Shown: positions 6,424 through 13,233, numbered from the stretch's first letter. The stretch is 16,116 nt of DNA from Anaerotignum sp. (GCA_020024455.1 JAHHTU010000037.1:1-16116), one strand, 5' to 3'. Program-made: numbers and translations. The notes: a model not told the origin generated them from the sequence alone.

Positions 6424-8067
6424 TCATGTGTTTTGAGGTTTGGTTAATTTTCTTACCAGTAAAATGGTCAAAATCATAGATATAATGGCAATCGGTAAGT
6501 TAATCATCCAGTTTTGTATAAATGCTGCCAAAATATAGTTTGCCGCAGAAACAGCAGCAACTACCAAGGCATAGGGTAACTGTGTGGAAACATGGTTCAT
6601 GTGGTCACATTGTGCCCCCGTAGATGCCATAATGGTGGTATCGGAAATCGGAGAACAATGGTCACCAGCAACAGCACCGGCCAATGTTGCCGCAACGGTC
6701 AATACCATCATTTCGCTGTTGGGTTCCATAATAGGAACAACAATGGGCAACAAGATACCGAATGTACCCCAAGAGGTACCGGTGGAAAATGCCAAGAATA
6801 CGGCAATACAGAATACAATCACAGGCAGCAACAAAGTAATCAAAGTATTGCTTTCGCCGGATTTCAAAAGTTCTGCAACGAATACATCAGCACCCAATAA
6901 ACCTGTGATACCGCTCAATGTCCAAGCAAATGTTAAAATCAAGATTGCAGGAACCATAGCACGGAAGCCTTCGGATAAACAATCCATGAAGTCACTAAAA
7001 CGCAATACACGACGTGGAATGTAAATGAAGAATGTCAAAATCAGTGCGGCAACAGAACCCAAAGACAAACTACGTGCAGCATCACAACCTGCAAATGCAT
7101 CTACAAAAGAAGTGCCGCTGAAAAATCCTCCGGTGTAAATCATGCCAACCACACAACAAACAATCAATATGATAACAGGCAATACCAAGTCAATCACACC
7201 ACCATTGCCCACAACGCCTGTTTCTTCTGCATTTTCAAAAGGTCTGGACGAGGTGGTGAATAAATCGTTGTTTTCCTGTGCATTTTTTTCATGACGACGC
7301 ATAGGGCCAAAGTCAAAATTCAAAATAGTGACAGTCAACATAGTAACAATGGTCAACAATGCATAAAAATTATAAGGAATGGAACGAATGAACAATTCCA
7401 AACCATTCTGTCCTTCTACCACACCGGATACGGCTGCTGCCCAAGAAGAAACGGGAGCAATGATACATATGGGGGCTGCGGTTGCATCAATGATATATGC
7501 CAATTTTGCACGGGATACTTGATGTGTATCTGTAACAGGACGCATGACGCTACCAACGGTCAGACAGTTGAAATAGTCATCAACAAACACAAGCACGCCC
7601 AATACAAATGTGGAAAGCAAAGCCCCTTTTCTGGTTTTGATACGCTGGCTTGCCCATTTTCCGTAAGCCGCAGAACCGCCTGCTTTGTTCATCAAAGCAA
7701 CCAATATCCCCAATACAACCAAGAATATCAGGATACCACCTTTTCCGGGGTCAGAAATATTTGCCAGTATACCACCTTCTGTGGTATCGCTGACCATAAC
7801 CAAGAATGCTTCCCCCACATTGAAATTGGTGTAAAACAGACACCCTGTCACAATCCCAATAAATAGGGAGGAATATACCTCCTTTGTAATCAATGCCAAT
7901 ATGATGGCAATGATAGGTGGTACCAAAGCCCAGAATGTTGCATACATATGGCTGGGGCTTGTTGCAACTTCATCGCCTGCCGCAAATGCAGTCACACTCA
8001 TCAGTACCAAAACCACAGAGAATATCAAGAAATTTCTCAAACCGGTTTTTCTTTTTTGTTCAAACAT
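6424..8067 (-). CDS. NhaC-family transporter, probable lysine transporter (lysine riboswitch-controlled)
   Basis: 547 residues, polytopic. An N-terminal hydrophobic stretch (11-30) is followed by about 11-12 further membrane helices. Family marks are FVDDYFNCLTVGSVMRPVTD (161-180), APICIIAPVSSWAA (198-211), FSTGTSWGTFG (427-437) and the signature GDHCSPISDTTIM (468-480). By sequence alone this would be called a Na+/H+ or malate/lactate-type antiporter. The complete lysine riboswitch upstream argues that the cargo is lysine: NhaC-family genes under lysine riboswitches in Gram-positives have been predicted to be lysine transporters. Direction (uptake or exchange) is not shown. A hydrophilic loop (about 255-290) splits the two halves. 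AGGAG (8078-8082 on plus) is 10 nt before the ATG. It is a single-gene transcript between its own leader and terminator. Confidence 0.88.
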   Translation of the reverse strand: MFEQKRKTGLRNFLIFSVVLVLMSVTAFAAGDEVATSPSHMYATFWALVPPIIAIILALITKEVYSSLFIGIVTGCLFYTNFNVGEAFLVMVSDTTEGGILANISDPGKGGILIFLVVLGILVALMNKAGGSAAYGKWASQRIKTRKGALLSTFVLGVLVFVDDYFNCLTVGSVMRPVTDTHQVSRAKLAYIIDATAAPICIIAPVSSWAAAVSGVVEGQNGLELFIRSIPYNFYALLTIVTMLTVTILNFDFGPMRRHEKNAQENNDLFTTSSRPFENAEETGVVGNGGVIDLVLPVIILIVCCVVGMIYTGGFFSGTSFVDAFAGCDAARSLSLGSVAALILTFFIYIPRRVLRFSDFMDCLSEGFRAMVPAILILTFAWTLSGITGLLGADVFVAELLKSGESNTLITLLLPVIVFCIAVFLAFSTGTSWGTFGILLPIVVPIMEPNSEMMVLTVAATLAGAVAGDHCSPISDTTIMASTGAQCDHMNHVSTQLPYALVVAAVSAANYILAAFIQNWMINLPIAIISMILTILLVRKLTKPQNT

Positions 8068-8148
8068 ACCTTCCTAACTCCTCTCATCAAAATACTTCAA
8101 AACGATTGTATGCCTCATATTTGAGACAAAAACAGTTTGCGGAAACAC

Positions 8149-8187
8149 AAAAAAGAGGTTCTATGTTGCACGCACATAAAAACCCCT
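8149..8187 (-). terminator. Riboswitch expression-platform terminator
   Basis: On the minus strand AGGGGTTTTTATGT pairs with ACATAGAACCTCT (about 13 bp, two wobbles and one bulge) around GCGTGCA, followed by a T-run. It lies between the lysine aptamer and the transporter ATG, where a lysine-dependent terminator is expected. The UUUAUG of its left arm can instead pair with CAUAAA just after the aptamer's closing helix, a possible antiterminator. Confidence 0.85.
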
Positions 8188-8229
8188 GATATTTTTCAGT
8201 GTAGAAATTGAAAAAAAGTTGTTGTTTAT

Positions 8230-8390
8230 GATAGCGCTCCACAAAAGTGACAGTATGATATATATTTTATATCACACCAGCAATCGGAATATGGGACAAA
8301 TTCCAATCACTTCGGCGGCATTGCCTTTCGTCCTTTCTGCGTCCCGCAGTGTTTATAAAGGAGTACTCATCGTTGTCGCACCTCTATCTG
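8230..8390 (-). ncRNA. Lysine riboswitch (L-box) aptamer
   Basis: Read on the minus strand, the element starts AGATAGAGGTGCGA and ends GTGGAGCGCTATC, matching the conserved ends of the L-box. GATAG/CTATC forms closing helix P1. Internal helices are visible: TCCTTT/AAAGGA with an inner CTGCG/CGCAG, then GGCAATGCCGCCGAAG. A long hairpin AGTGATTGGAAT/ATTCCGATTGCT is followed by GCTGG. Next are TGATATA/TATATCA and the final ACTGTC segment. This order of five arms around conserved junction bases is that of the lysC leader of B. subtilis. Lysine binding stabilises P1 and favours the downstream terminator, so the transporter would be expressed when lysine is scarce. Confidence 0.96.
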
Positions 8391-8399
8391 TTTTTTGTT

Positions 8400-8417
8400 G
8401 TCCGTTACAAAACGGAC
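8400..8417 (-). other. Short hairpin at the 5' end of the lysine leader
   Basis: GTCCGTT (8400-8406) pairs perfectly with AACGGAC (8411-8417) around 4 nt. It lies between the predicted transcription start (about 8425) and the aptamer, and may protect the 5' end or help folding. Confidence 0.55.
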
Positions 8418-8431
8418 GTTGTTCTTTCTAA

Positions 8432-8460
8432 TTGATAACATATTCTGACAGAAATGTCAA
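8432..8460 (-). promoter_or_regulatory. Promoter of the lysine riboswitch transcript
   Basis: On the minus strand a perfect TTGACA (plus 8455-8460) is 17 bp from TATCAA (8432-8437), the latter preceded by TGT, an extended -10. The leader from here to the transporter ATG is about 360 nt. Confidence 0.78.
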
Positions 8461-8498
8461 GTATTTTGATGTATTTTATACAAAACAGAAATTTATGC

Positions 8499-8527
8499 TT
8501 TTCAATGTTATAGAAAACTGATATGAT
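8499..8527 (+). promoter_or_regulatory. Candidate promoter for deoD
   Basis: TTTTCA (8499-8504), a 17-bp spacer and TATGAT (8522-8527), about 44 bp before the ATG. The -35 is weak, but the same TTTTCA form occurs at the thyA promoter. It is divergent from the lysine riboswitch promoter. Confidence 0.55.
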
Positions 8528-8570
8528 AAATAAGAAGTACAAAAGAAATAATCAGAAAGGATGATGAAAT

Positions 8571-9290
8571 ATGGCAACAGCACATATCGCAGCAGAAAAA
8601 GGTGCATTTGCAAAAACCGTATTGATGCCCGGTGACCCTTTGCGTGCAAAATTTATTGCAGAAACATTTTTCGAAGATGCAAAATTGGTAAATAACGTTC
8701 GTGGGGTACAAGGATATACAGGCACATACAAAGGTGTACCCGTTTCTGTGATGGCAAGTGGTATGGGGATTCCTTCTATTGGGATTTATAGTTATGAGTT
8801 GTATGCGTTTTTCGGCGTAGAAAATATTATTCGTATTGGTTCTGCAGGGGCAATCAGTGATAAATTGCAGTTGAGAGATATTGTGGCAGGTATGTCTGCA
8901 CATACAAACTCCAACTTTGCAAACCAATACAATCTGCCCGGTACATTTGCACCAACCGCAGATTACACATTGCTTTCCACAGCCGTAGCAGCAGCAAAAG
9001 ATTTGGGTGTAGACCTGAAAGTCGGCCCTGTACTTTGCTCTGATGTATTTTATGATGATGATGAAAATGCATTGAAACAATGGGCGAAAATGGGTGCTTT
9101 GGCAGTGGAAATGGAATCTGCCGGTTTATATATGAATGCGGCAAGATTGAACAAACGTGCTTTGACAATGGTAACCATTTCCGATATACCTTTCACAGGT
9201 GCAGCAACAACACCCGAAGAAAGACAAAACACATTCACACAGATGATGGAAATTGCATTGGAAACAGCAATCAAAATGGATAACATCTAA
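8571..9290 (+). CDS. deoD: Purine nucleoside phosphorylase, DeoD type
   Basis: 239 residues, the same length as the hexameric E. coli enzyme. It splits purine (deoxy)nucleosides with phosphate into base and (deoxy)ribose-1-phosphate in the cytoplasm (purine salvage). Active-site residues match E. coli numbering plus one: H5, G21 in MPGDP, R25, R44, R88 and S91 in RIGSAG, E180-M181-E182, S204-D205 (catalytic Asp in ISDIP) and R218. The start MATAHIAAEKG parallels E. coli MATPHINAE; AAAGGA about 10 nt upstream supports it. It stands alone between a candidate promoter and a strong terminator. Confidence 0.97.
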   Translation: MATAHIAAEKGAFAKTVLMPGDPLRAKFIAETFFEDAKLVNNVRGVQGYTGTYKGVPVSVMASGMGIPSIGIYSYELYAFFGVENIIRIGSAGAISDKLQLRDIVAGMSAHTNSNFANQYNLPGTFAPTADYTLLSTAVAAAKDLGVDLKVGPVLCSDVFYDDDENALKQWAKMGALAVEMESAGLYMNAARLNKRALTMVTISDIPFTGAATTPEERQNTFTQMMEIALETAIKMDNI

Positions 9291-9297
9291 TTATCAT

Positions 9298-9334
9298 AAA
9301 AAAACGTCCTTTTGTTTTACAAAAGGACGTTTTT
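9298..9334. terminator. Bidirectional terminator between deoD and the VanZ-like gene
   Basis: ACGTCCTTTTGT (9304-9315) pairs perfectly with ACAAAAGGACGT (9319-9330) around TTT. Seven A residues lie on the left and a T-run on the right, so it can act on both converging transcripts. Confidence 0.93.
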
Positions 9335-9386
9335 CAAAAGAAAAAAGTATATAAAAAAGTAAGGTGGGCAAAAATATTGTATGGTA

Positions 9387-9920
9387 TCAGCCGGATAGTT
9401 GGTTATCCAACTGATAGAATATCGTTTTTTGTTCCACAAACACAAACAACCAGTATCCCAGCACAGCACCAACGGTATTGGTCAAAAGGTCGTCCACATC
9501 GGTCATACGACCGCAAAACATTTGTAAAAATTCTATTGCAAAAGAACAGAGAAATCCGGTCAACAATATTTTGTTTTGCGAATGAAATGGTTTCCACATC
9601 AAGGGCAACAAAAAGCCCAAAGGCATAAATAACATAATATTGAAAATATATTGTTTGGGAGAAACGAATACATCGCCCAATAATGCAAAATGCCAATCAG
9701 GGTAAAAAGAGAAATTACGATACAATATGGTTGTGATGCCGGTAAAAGAACACAACCCGACGGCGTACAAACAAAGCAGCCAAACACAAAGTTTTTGTGT
9801 GTTGGTGGTGTATGTATCTGCGAAAACGGTTTGCCATATAAACGGTATGGGAGAGATACATAAAAACAAAAAGAATATTTCTCCGAAAGCAGTTTCAAAA
9901 AAATTTGTCCAAGGAACCAT
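9387..9920 (-). CDS. VanZ-like family membrane protein
   Basis: About 177 residues from ATG 9920, with four to five hydrophobic helices. The VanZ-like core is clear: NIMLFMPLGFLLPLMW, then a helix containing FAIEFLQMF, then GRMTDVDDLLTNTVGAVLGYWLF. In VanZ-like proteins the E..Q and D..D..N..G positions are conserved. VanZ itself gives low-level teicoplanin resistance in vanA clusters, but lone chromosomal homologues are common in Firmicutes and mostly uncharacterised, so resistance is not implied. Start: AAGGAG (plus 9930-9935) lies 9 nt before this ATG. An earlier in-frame ATG at 9968 adds 16 polar residues and would put the ribosome binding site inside the gene. Confidence 0.85.
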   Translation of the reverse strand: MVPWTNFFETAFGEIFFLFLCISPIPFIWQTVFADTYTTNTQKLCVWLLCLYAVGLCSFTGITTILYRNFSFYPDWHFALLGDVFVSPKQYIFNIMLFMPLGFLLPLMWKPFHSQNKILLTGFLCSFAIEFLQMFCGRMTDVDDLLTNTVGAVLGYWLFVFVEQKTIFYQLDNQLSG

Positions 9921-9968
9921 CAGCCATTTCTCCTTTCTTTGTTGTTCTGTACATAGCATATCATACAA

Positions 9969-10269
9969 TTCTTAATTTTATCGGAAGAAAATATTGCGAT
10001 TTTCAGATAAAAGGCATAAAAAGTCCTTAACAAGCCAAAAAGAAAAGTATGTTTCTATAAAAAGTTATGGTTTCCAATATTGACAATCCCTTGCCAGATT
10101 TGGTAAAATAACTTGTCGGTGATTGGAAGTTTCACCTATTATTTTGCATCAAGTTTGTTTTTCAATCCCGTCAAAGGGCGTATTGCAGGCAAAATTTGAT
10201 GTTTTTTTTATGGCAAAATACAGGATATTCCTGTTTGGAGTTTATAACAACGTTTAGGAGGTATTTTTT
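9969..10269 (+). other. Intergenic region and leader before the CofE-like gene
   Basis: About 300 bp without a protein gene. It contains a plus-strand promoter (10080-10109) and a leader of about 150 nt. In the leader, GGTGA (10118-10122) can pair with TCACC, CGTCAAA (10169-10175) can pair with TTTGATG (10195-10201) before eight T residues (10202-10209), and ACAGGA-TAT-TCCTGT forms a palindrome at 10220-10234. I do not recognise a known riboswitch class. The left third (9969-10079) holds nothing I can name; the VanZ-like gene's promoter should lie there but is not clear. Confidence 0.5.
10080..10109 (+). promoter_or_regulatory. Promoter for the CofE-like gene
   Basis: TTGACA (10080-10085), an 18-bp spacer, then TAAAAT (10104-10109) preceded by TGG, an extended -10. 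Transcription would start near 10116, about 154 nt before the ATG, which is long for this window outside the riboswitch gene. Confidence 0.78.
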
Positions 10270-11454
10270 ATGGCAGGTACAATTTCCAGAGGTATTCAAG
10301 CGCCTATTATCAGACAAGGTGATGATATTGTAAAAATTGTGGCAGACTCCGTATTGGAAGCAGCAAAAGCAGACGGTTTTACATTGCATGAAAAAGACGT
10401 CATTTGTGTGACGGAAGCGGTTGTGGCAAGAGCAGACGGCAATTATGCAACAACAGATGATATTGCGGCAGATGTAAAAGCAAAATTGGGCGGCGAAACC
10501 ATTGGTGTTATCTTCCCCATTTTGAGCAGAAACCGTTTTGCAATTTGTTTGAGAGGGATTGCAAAAGGTGCAAAAAAAGTGGTATTGATGTTGAGTTATC
10601 CTTCCGATGAAGTGGGCAATCACTTGTTTGATATGGATTTGTTGGACGATAGCGGCGTAAATCCTTATACAGATGTGTTGACATTGGCAGATTACCGCCG
10701 TATTTTCGGCAGCATCAAACACCCATTCACAGGTGTGGATTATGTGGAATATTATGGAAACCTGATTGAACAAGAAGGTGCAGAAGCAGAAATTATATTT
10801 GCAAATCACCCTGAATCTATTTTGAAATTCACAAAAAATGTATTGTGTTGTGATATTCATACAAGAGCAAGAAGCAAACGTCGTATTTTGGCGGCAGGCG
10901 GCGAAAAAGTTTGCACATTGGACGAAATTTTGTGTGCATCTGTAAACGACAGCGGTTACAACCCTGAATATGGTTTGCTGGGTTCTAACAAAGCGACAGA
11001 AAACACTGTAAAATTGTTCCCCAAAAATGCACAGGAAGTGGCAGAACAAATTCAAAAAGAAATCATGGAACGTACAGGCGTACACGTGGAAGCGATGATT
11101 TATGGTGATGGTGCATTCAAAGACCCTGTGGGAAAAATCTGGGAATTGGCTGACCCTGTGGTTGGTGCAGGCTATACCGAAGGTTTGAATGGCTTGCCAA
11201 ATGAAGTAAAATTGAAATATTTGGCTGACAATGACTTTGCAGATTTGGAAGGCGAAGCATTGGCAGAAGCAATCCGTCAACGTATCAAAGAAAAAGAATC
11301 CGATTTGAAAGGCAACATGGTTTCCGAAGGGACAACACCCCGTCGTTTGACGGATTTGATTGGTTCTTTGTGTGACTTGACAAGCGGTAGTGGGGATAAA
11401 GGTACTCCCATCGTATTGGTACAGAACTACTTCAATAACTACGCAAACAAATAA
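10270..11454 (+). CDS. CofE-like protein (coenzyme F420-0:L-glutamate ligase family)
   Basis: 394 residues, cytoplasmic. The N-terminal half has the CofE fold pattern: SRGIQAPIIRQGDDIV, then DVICVTEAVVARADGNYAT (43-61), then a GGETIGVIFPILSRNRFA segment. The C-terminal part carries YGDGAFKDPVGKIWELADP and ends with TTPRRLTDLIGSLCDLTSGSGDKGTP. Archaeal CofE (about 250 residues) adds glutamate to F420-0 using GTP; this longer form is common in Firmicutes without known F420 use, so its acceptor is uncertain. Related COG1478 proteins have been proposed to replace folylpolyglutamate synthase in Chlamydia, and thyA and folA lie next door on the other strand, but a folate role is only a suggestion. 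AGGAGG (10256-10261) is 8 nt before the ATG. Single-gene transcript with its own promoter and terminator. Confidence 0.83.
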   Translation: MAGTISRGIQAPIIRQGDDIVKIVADSVLEAAKADGFTLHEKDVICVTEAVVARADGNYATTDDIAADVKAKLGGETIGVIFPILSRNRFAICLRGIAKGAKKVVLMLSYPSDEVGNHLFDMDLLDDSGVNPYTDVLTLADYRRIFGSIKHPFTGVDYVEYYGNLIEQEGAEAEIIFANHPESILKFTKNVLCCDIHTRARSKRRILAAGGEKVCTLDEILCASVNDSGYNPEYGLLGSNKATENTVKLFPKNAQEVAEQIQKEIMERTGVHVEAMIYGDGAFKDPVGKIWELADPVVGAGYTEGLNGLPNEVKLKYLADNDFADLEGEALAEAIRQRIKEKESDLKGNMVSEGTTPRRLTDLIGSLCDLTSGSGDKGTPIVLVQNYFNNYANK

Positions 11455-11464
11455 TGATGTATAT

Positions 11465-11499
11465 AAAAAAGTCTGATGTATCACGCATCAGGCTTTTTT
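11465..11499. terminator. Bidirectional terminator between the CofE-like gene and the folA-linked membrane protein gene
   Basis: AGTCTGATG pairs with CATCAGGCT (one G-T wobble) around a 7-nt loop, with six A residues before (11465-11470) and six T residues after (11494-11499). It can end both the CofE-like gene and the converging thyA-folA transcript. Confidence 0.9.
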
Positions 11500-11503
11500 G
11501 ATA

Positions 11504-11731
11504 TCAAAACAACGAAAGTATTTCGGGTAGTATCTGTATGGTAAGAATAGCAAATAAAATACCACCAATCCACGCACCAATCCCAAACAGAGCTAAGAGA
11601 GCCAAAACCAATTTTTTGAAAGGAAATGTTTGTTTTTGTTTGTATATGACTATCACAGCCAAAAGAAATAAAATACCTGCACCAATCCCAACAACGCAGG
11701 CAAGTAAAACCATAGCAAAGGCAAGCAACAT
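11504..11731 (-). CDS. Small membrane protein at the end of the thyA-folA operon, unrecognised
   Basis: 75 residues with two strongly hydrophobic segments (about 3-29 and 41-70) joined by a short basic loop (YKQKQTFPFKK). Both segments are rich in Gly and Ala (VVGIGAGILFLLAV, GIGAWIGGILFAIL), suggesting packed membrane helices. GGGGG (plus 11738-11742) lies 6 nt before the ATG. The ATG is 53 nt beyond the folA stop with no terminator between, so co-transcription with thyA-folA is likely; a TATACT box in that gap might add a local start, but no good -35 goes with it. No family is recognised and no function is proposed. Confidence 0.72.
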   Translation of the reverse strand: MLLAFAMVLLACVVGIGAGILFLLAVIVIYKQKQTFPFKKLVLALLALFGIGAWIGGILFAILTIQILPEILSLF

Positions 11732-11784
11732 AAAAATCCCCCTTTTTTATGTTTAGTATATCATAAAAAAGGGAGACTTGTTGT

Positions 11785-12276
11785 TTATTTCTGTTTTGTG
11801 TAGATATCAAAGGAAAATGCAATGCCGTTTTCTTGTTGCAATCCACCTTTTTGTGTCAATGTCCAATCGGGATTTTCGTCCAAATTGGGGAAAAAGGTAT
11901 CTGCATCAAATGTTTTTTGAATATGTGTGATATAAGCAGTGTCACAATATGGCAATAATTGTGTGTAAATACTGCCACCACCAATGACAAAAATATCATC
12001 GGTATCATATGCTTGCAAAAGTGTTTGCAATGCCTCGATGCTATGGCAAAGTGTGACGCCCTCCGCTTCATACGCCATATTGTTTGTCAACACAATATGG
12101 TTGCGGTTGGGCAGTGGTTTTTTGTTTGGGAAAGATTCCAATGTTTTTCTGCCCAATACCAAAGTGTGTCCGGTTGTCATTTGACGGAAATATTTCATAT
12201 CGGCGGAAATACGGCAAAGCAAATCGTTGTCTTTGCCAATGCCCCAATGTTGGTCTACGGCTACAATCAAGCGCAA
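11785..12276 (-). CDS. folA: Dihydrofolate reductase
   Basis: 163 residues; reduces dihydrofolate to tetrahydrofolate with NADPH, recycling the dihydrofolate made by thymidylate synthase. Seen: IVAVDQHWGIGKDNDL (4-19) with the W11-G-I-G loop, the catalytic acid D26 in ISADMKYF, VLGRKTLESFP (40-50), the VIGGGSIY nucleotide loop (97-104) and T117. The start is TTG at 12276 (reads MRLIVAVD): GGAGG at 12285-12289 on plus is exactly 8 nt away. An ATG at 12283, only 1 nt from that GGAGG, is in another frame and does not lead into the enzyme. The gene begins 17 nt after the thyA stop, so the two are one operon and probably translationally coupled. Confidence 0.96.
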   Translation of the reverse strand: MRLIVAVDQHWGIGKDNDLLCRISADMKYFRQMTTGHTLVLGRKTLESFPNKKPLPNRNHIVLTNNMAYEAEGVTLCHSIEALQTLLQAYDTDDIFVIGGGSIYTQLLPYCDTAYITHIQKTFDADTFFPNLDENPDWTLTQKGGLQQENGIAFSFDIYTKQK

Positions 12277-12283
12277 AAGTCAT

Positions 12284-12290
12284 ACCTCCT
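12284..12290 (-). promoter_or_regulatory. Shine-Dalgarno of folA that decides a TTG start
   Basis: On the minus strand AGGAGGT sits 8 nt before TTG (12276), ideal spacing, but a decoy ATG begins 1 nt after the GGAGG core in a different frame. The thyA stop codon is only a few bases upstream. Confidence 0.8.
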
Positions 12291-12293
12291 TTC

Positions 12294-13124
12294 TTATATG
12301 GCAATGGGTACTTTGCCAATGGGTTTGCCATGTTGATAATCTTCTACAATAAAATCATCAACGGTGAAATCATAGAAATTTTTCACGTCCGGATTGAGGC
12401 GTACTTTTGGTGCAGGGAATGTTTCTCTTGCAATCAGGTCTTTGATGAAAGATACATGACGGTCATAGATGTGCATATCGCTGATGACGTGTACCAATTC
12501 GCCTGCTTCCAAACCGCTCACCTGTGCAAACATCATCAACAATGCAGAATATTGTACCACATTCCAGTTGTTTGCTGCCAATGTGTCTTGGGAGCGTTGG
12601 TGCAATATGGCATTGAGTTTGTTGCCTGTGACGTTGAATGTCATGCTGTATGCACAAGGTTCTAACCCCATTTCGGACAAATCCGCAAAATTATAGATGT
12701 TTGTCATAATACGGCGGGAATAGGGGGTATTTTTTAACTGCCAAAGCACATTGTCCACTTGGTCCATTTCACCATGTTTGAATTGGTAAGGTACGCCCAG
12801 TTGATAGCCGTATGCTTTGCCGATAGAACCGTTTTCATCTGCCCAAGCGTCCCAGATGTGACTGTTCAAGTCTTTGATGTTGTTTGATTTTTTTTGCCAA
12901 ATCCATAATATTTCATCAATGGCTGCTTTCCAGTTGGTGGCACGCAATGTCAAAAGCGGAAATTCCTCTTGCAGGTTGTAACGATTGACAACGCCAAATG
13001 TTTTGATGGTATATGCAGGTGTACCATCTTCCCAGTGGGGACGTACTTTTTCCTGTTCTGTGGAAAAGCCATGTTCCAATATTTGTTTACAATTTTGAAT
13101 GAAAATATTATCTGCTTTGCTCAT
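12294..13124 (-). CDS. thyA: Thymidylate synthase
   Basis: 276 residues; methylates dUMP to dTMP with 5,10-methylene-tetrahydrofolate, yielding dihydrofolate. Catalytic C157 lies in LEPCAYSM. The phosphate-binding arginines are R137-R138 (SRRIM) and R177 in QRSQD, with D180 completing that motif; H218 and Y220 in SDMHIYDRH bind dUMP. It is a little longer than E. coli ThyA (264), with an insertion around 80-100 (NNIKDLNSHIWDAWADENG) as in some Firmicutes. Start: ATG 13124 has AAGGAG about 10 nt upstream; the frame stays open to 13244, but that extension crosses the promoter and the rex terminator. First gene of the thyA-folA operon. Confidence 0.97.
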   Translation of the reverse strand: MSKADNIFIQNCKQILEHGFSTEQEKVRPHWEDGTPAYTIKTFGVVNRYNLQEEFPLLTLRATNWKAAIDEILWIWQKKSNNIKDLNSHIWDAWADENGSIGKAYGYQLGVPYQFKHGEMDQVDNVLWQLKNTPYSRRIMTNIYNFADLSEMGLEPCAYSMTFNVTGNKLNAILHQRSQDTLAANNWNVVQYSALLMMFAQVSGLEAGELVHVISDMHIYDRHVSFIKDLIARETFPAPKVRLNPDVKNFYDFTVDDFIVEDYQHGKPIGKVPIAI

Positions 13125-13157
13125 GGTTGTTTCGCTCCTTTTTCTATTCTTACCATT

Positions 13158-13186
13158 AGTATAATAGAAAAATGCACATTTGAAAA
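13158..13186 (-). promoter_or_regulatory. Promoter of the thyA-folA operon
   Basis: On the minus strand TTTTCA (plus 13181-13186) and TATACT (13158-13163) are 17 bp apart, about 34 bp before the thyA ATG and just after the rex terminator. Confidence 0.7.
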
Positions 13187-13196
13187 TATGGGAAAA

Positions 13197-13228
13197 TAAA
13201 ACAGACATATCGGAAAAGATATGTCTGT
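13197..13228 (-). terminator. Intrinsic terminator of rex
   Basis: ACAGACATATC (13201-13211) pairs perfectly with GATATGTCTGT (13218-13228) around GGAAAA. On the minus strand it is followed by TTTTATTTTC. It separates rex from thyA. Confidence 0.88.
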
Positions 13229-13233
13229 TTTTG

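Noticed and set aside
9387..9920. Glycopeptide resistance implied by the VanZ-like gene, or drug resistance from the ABC-F gene
   Set aside because: Neither is accompanied by resistance genes; lone VanZ-like and YdiF-type ABC-F proteins are ordinary chromosomal genes in Firmicutes.
10024..10036. TTAACAA at about 10027, half of a Rex operator
   Set aside because: The matching left half (TTGTTAA) is absent at the required distance.
10210..10257. A 15-codon frame (MAKYRIFLFGVYNNV) just before the CofE-like gene, possible leader peptide
   Set aside because: No Shine-Dalgarno precedes it, only a T-run, and there is no repeated regulatory codon; its stop merely overlaps the AGGAGG of the next gene.
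10171..11484. A 437-codon open frame on the minus strand opposite the CofE-like gene, longer than the sense gene
   Set aside because: The product is full of Cys, Phe, His and Gln in random order with no family features; it mirrors the codon bias of the sense gene, which has a promoter, ribosome binding site and recognisable domains.
12068..12331. The frame beginning at ATG 12283 on the minus strand, an alternative start region for folA
   Set aside because: It reads MTFALDCSRRP and continues out of frame with dihydrofolate reductase; the ATG is too close to GGAGG, while TTG 12276 has correct spacing and gives the family's N-terminus.
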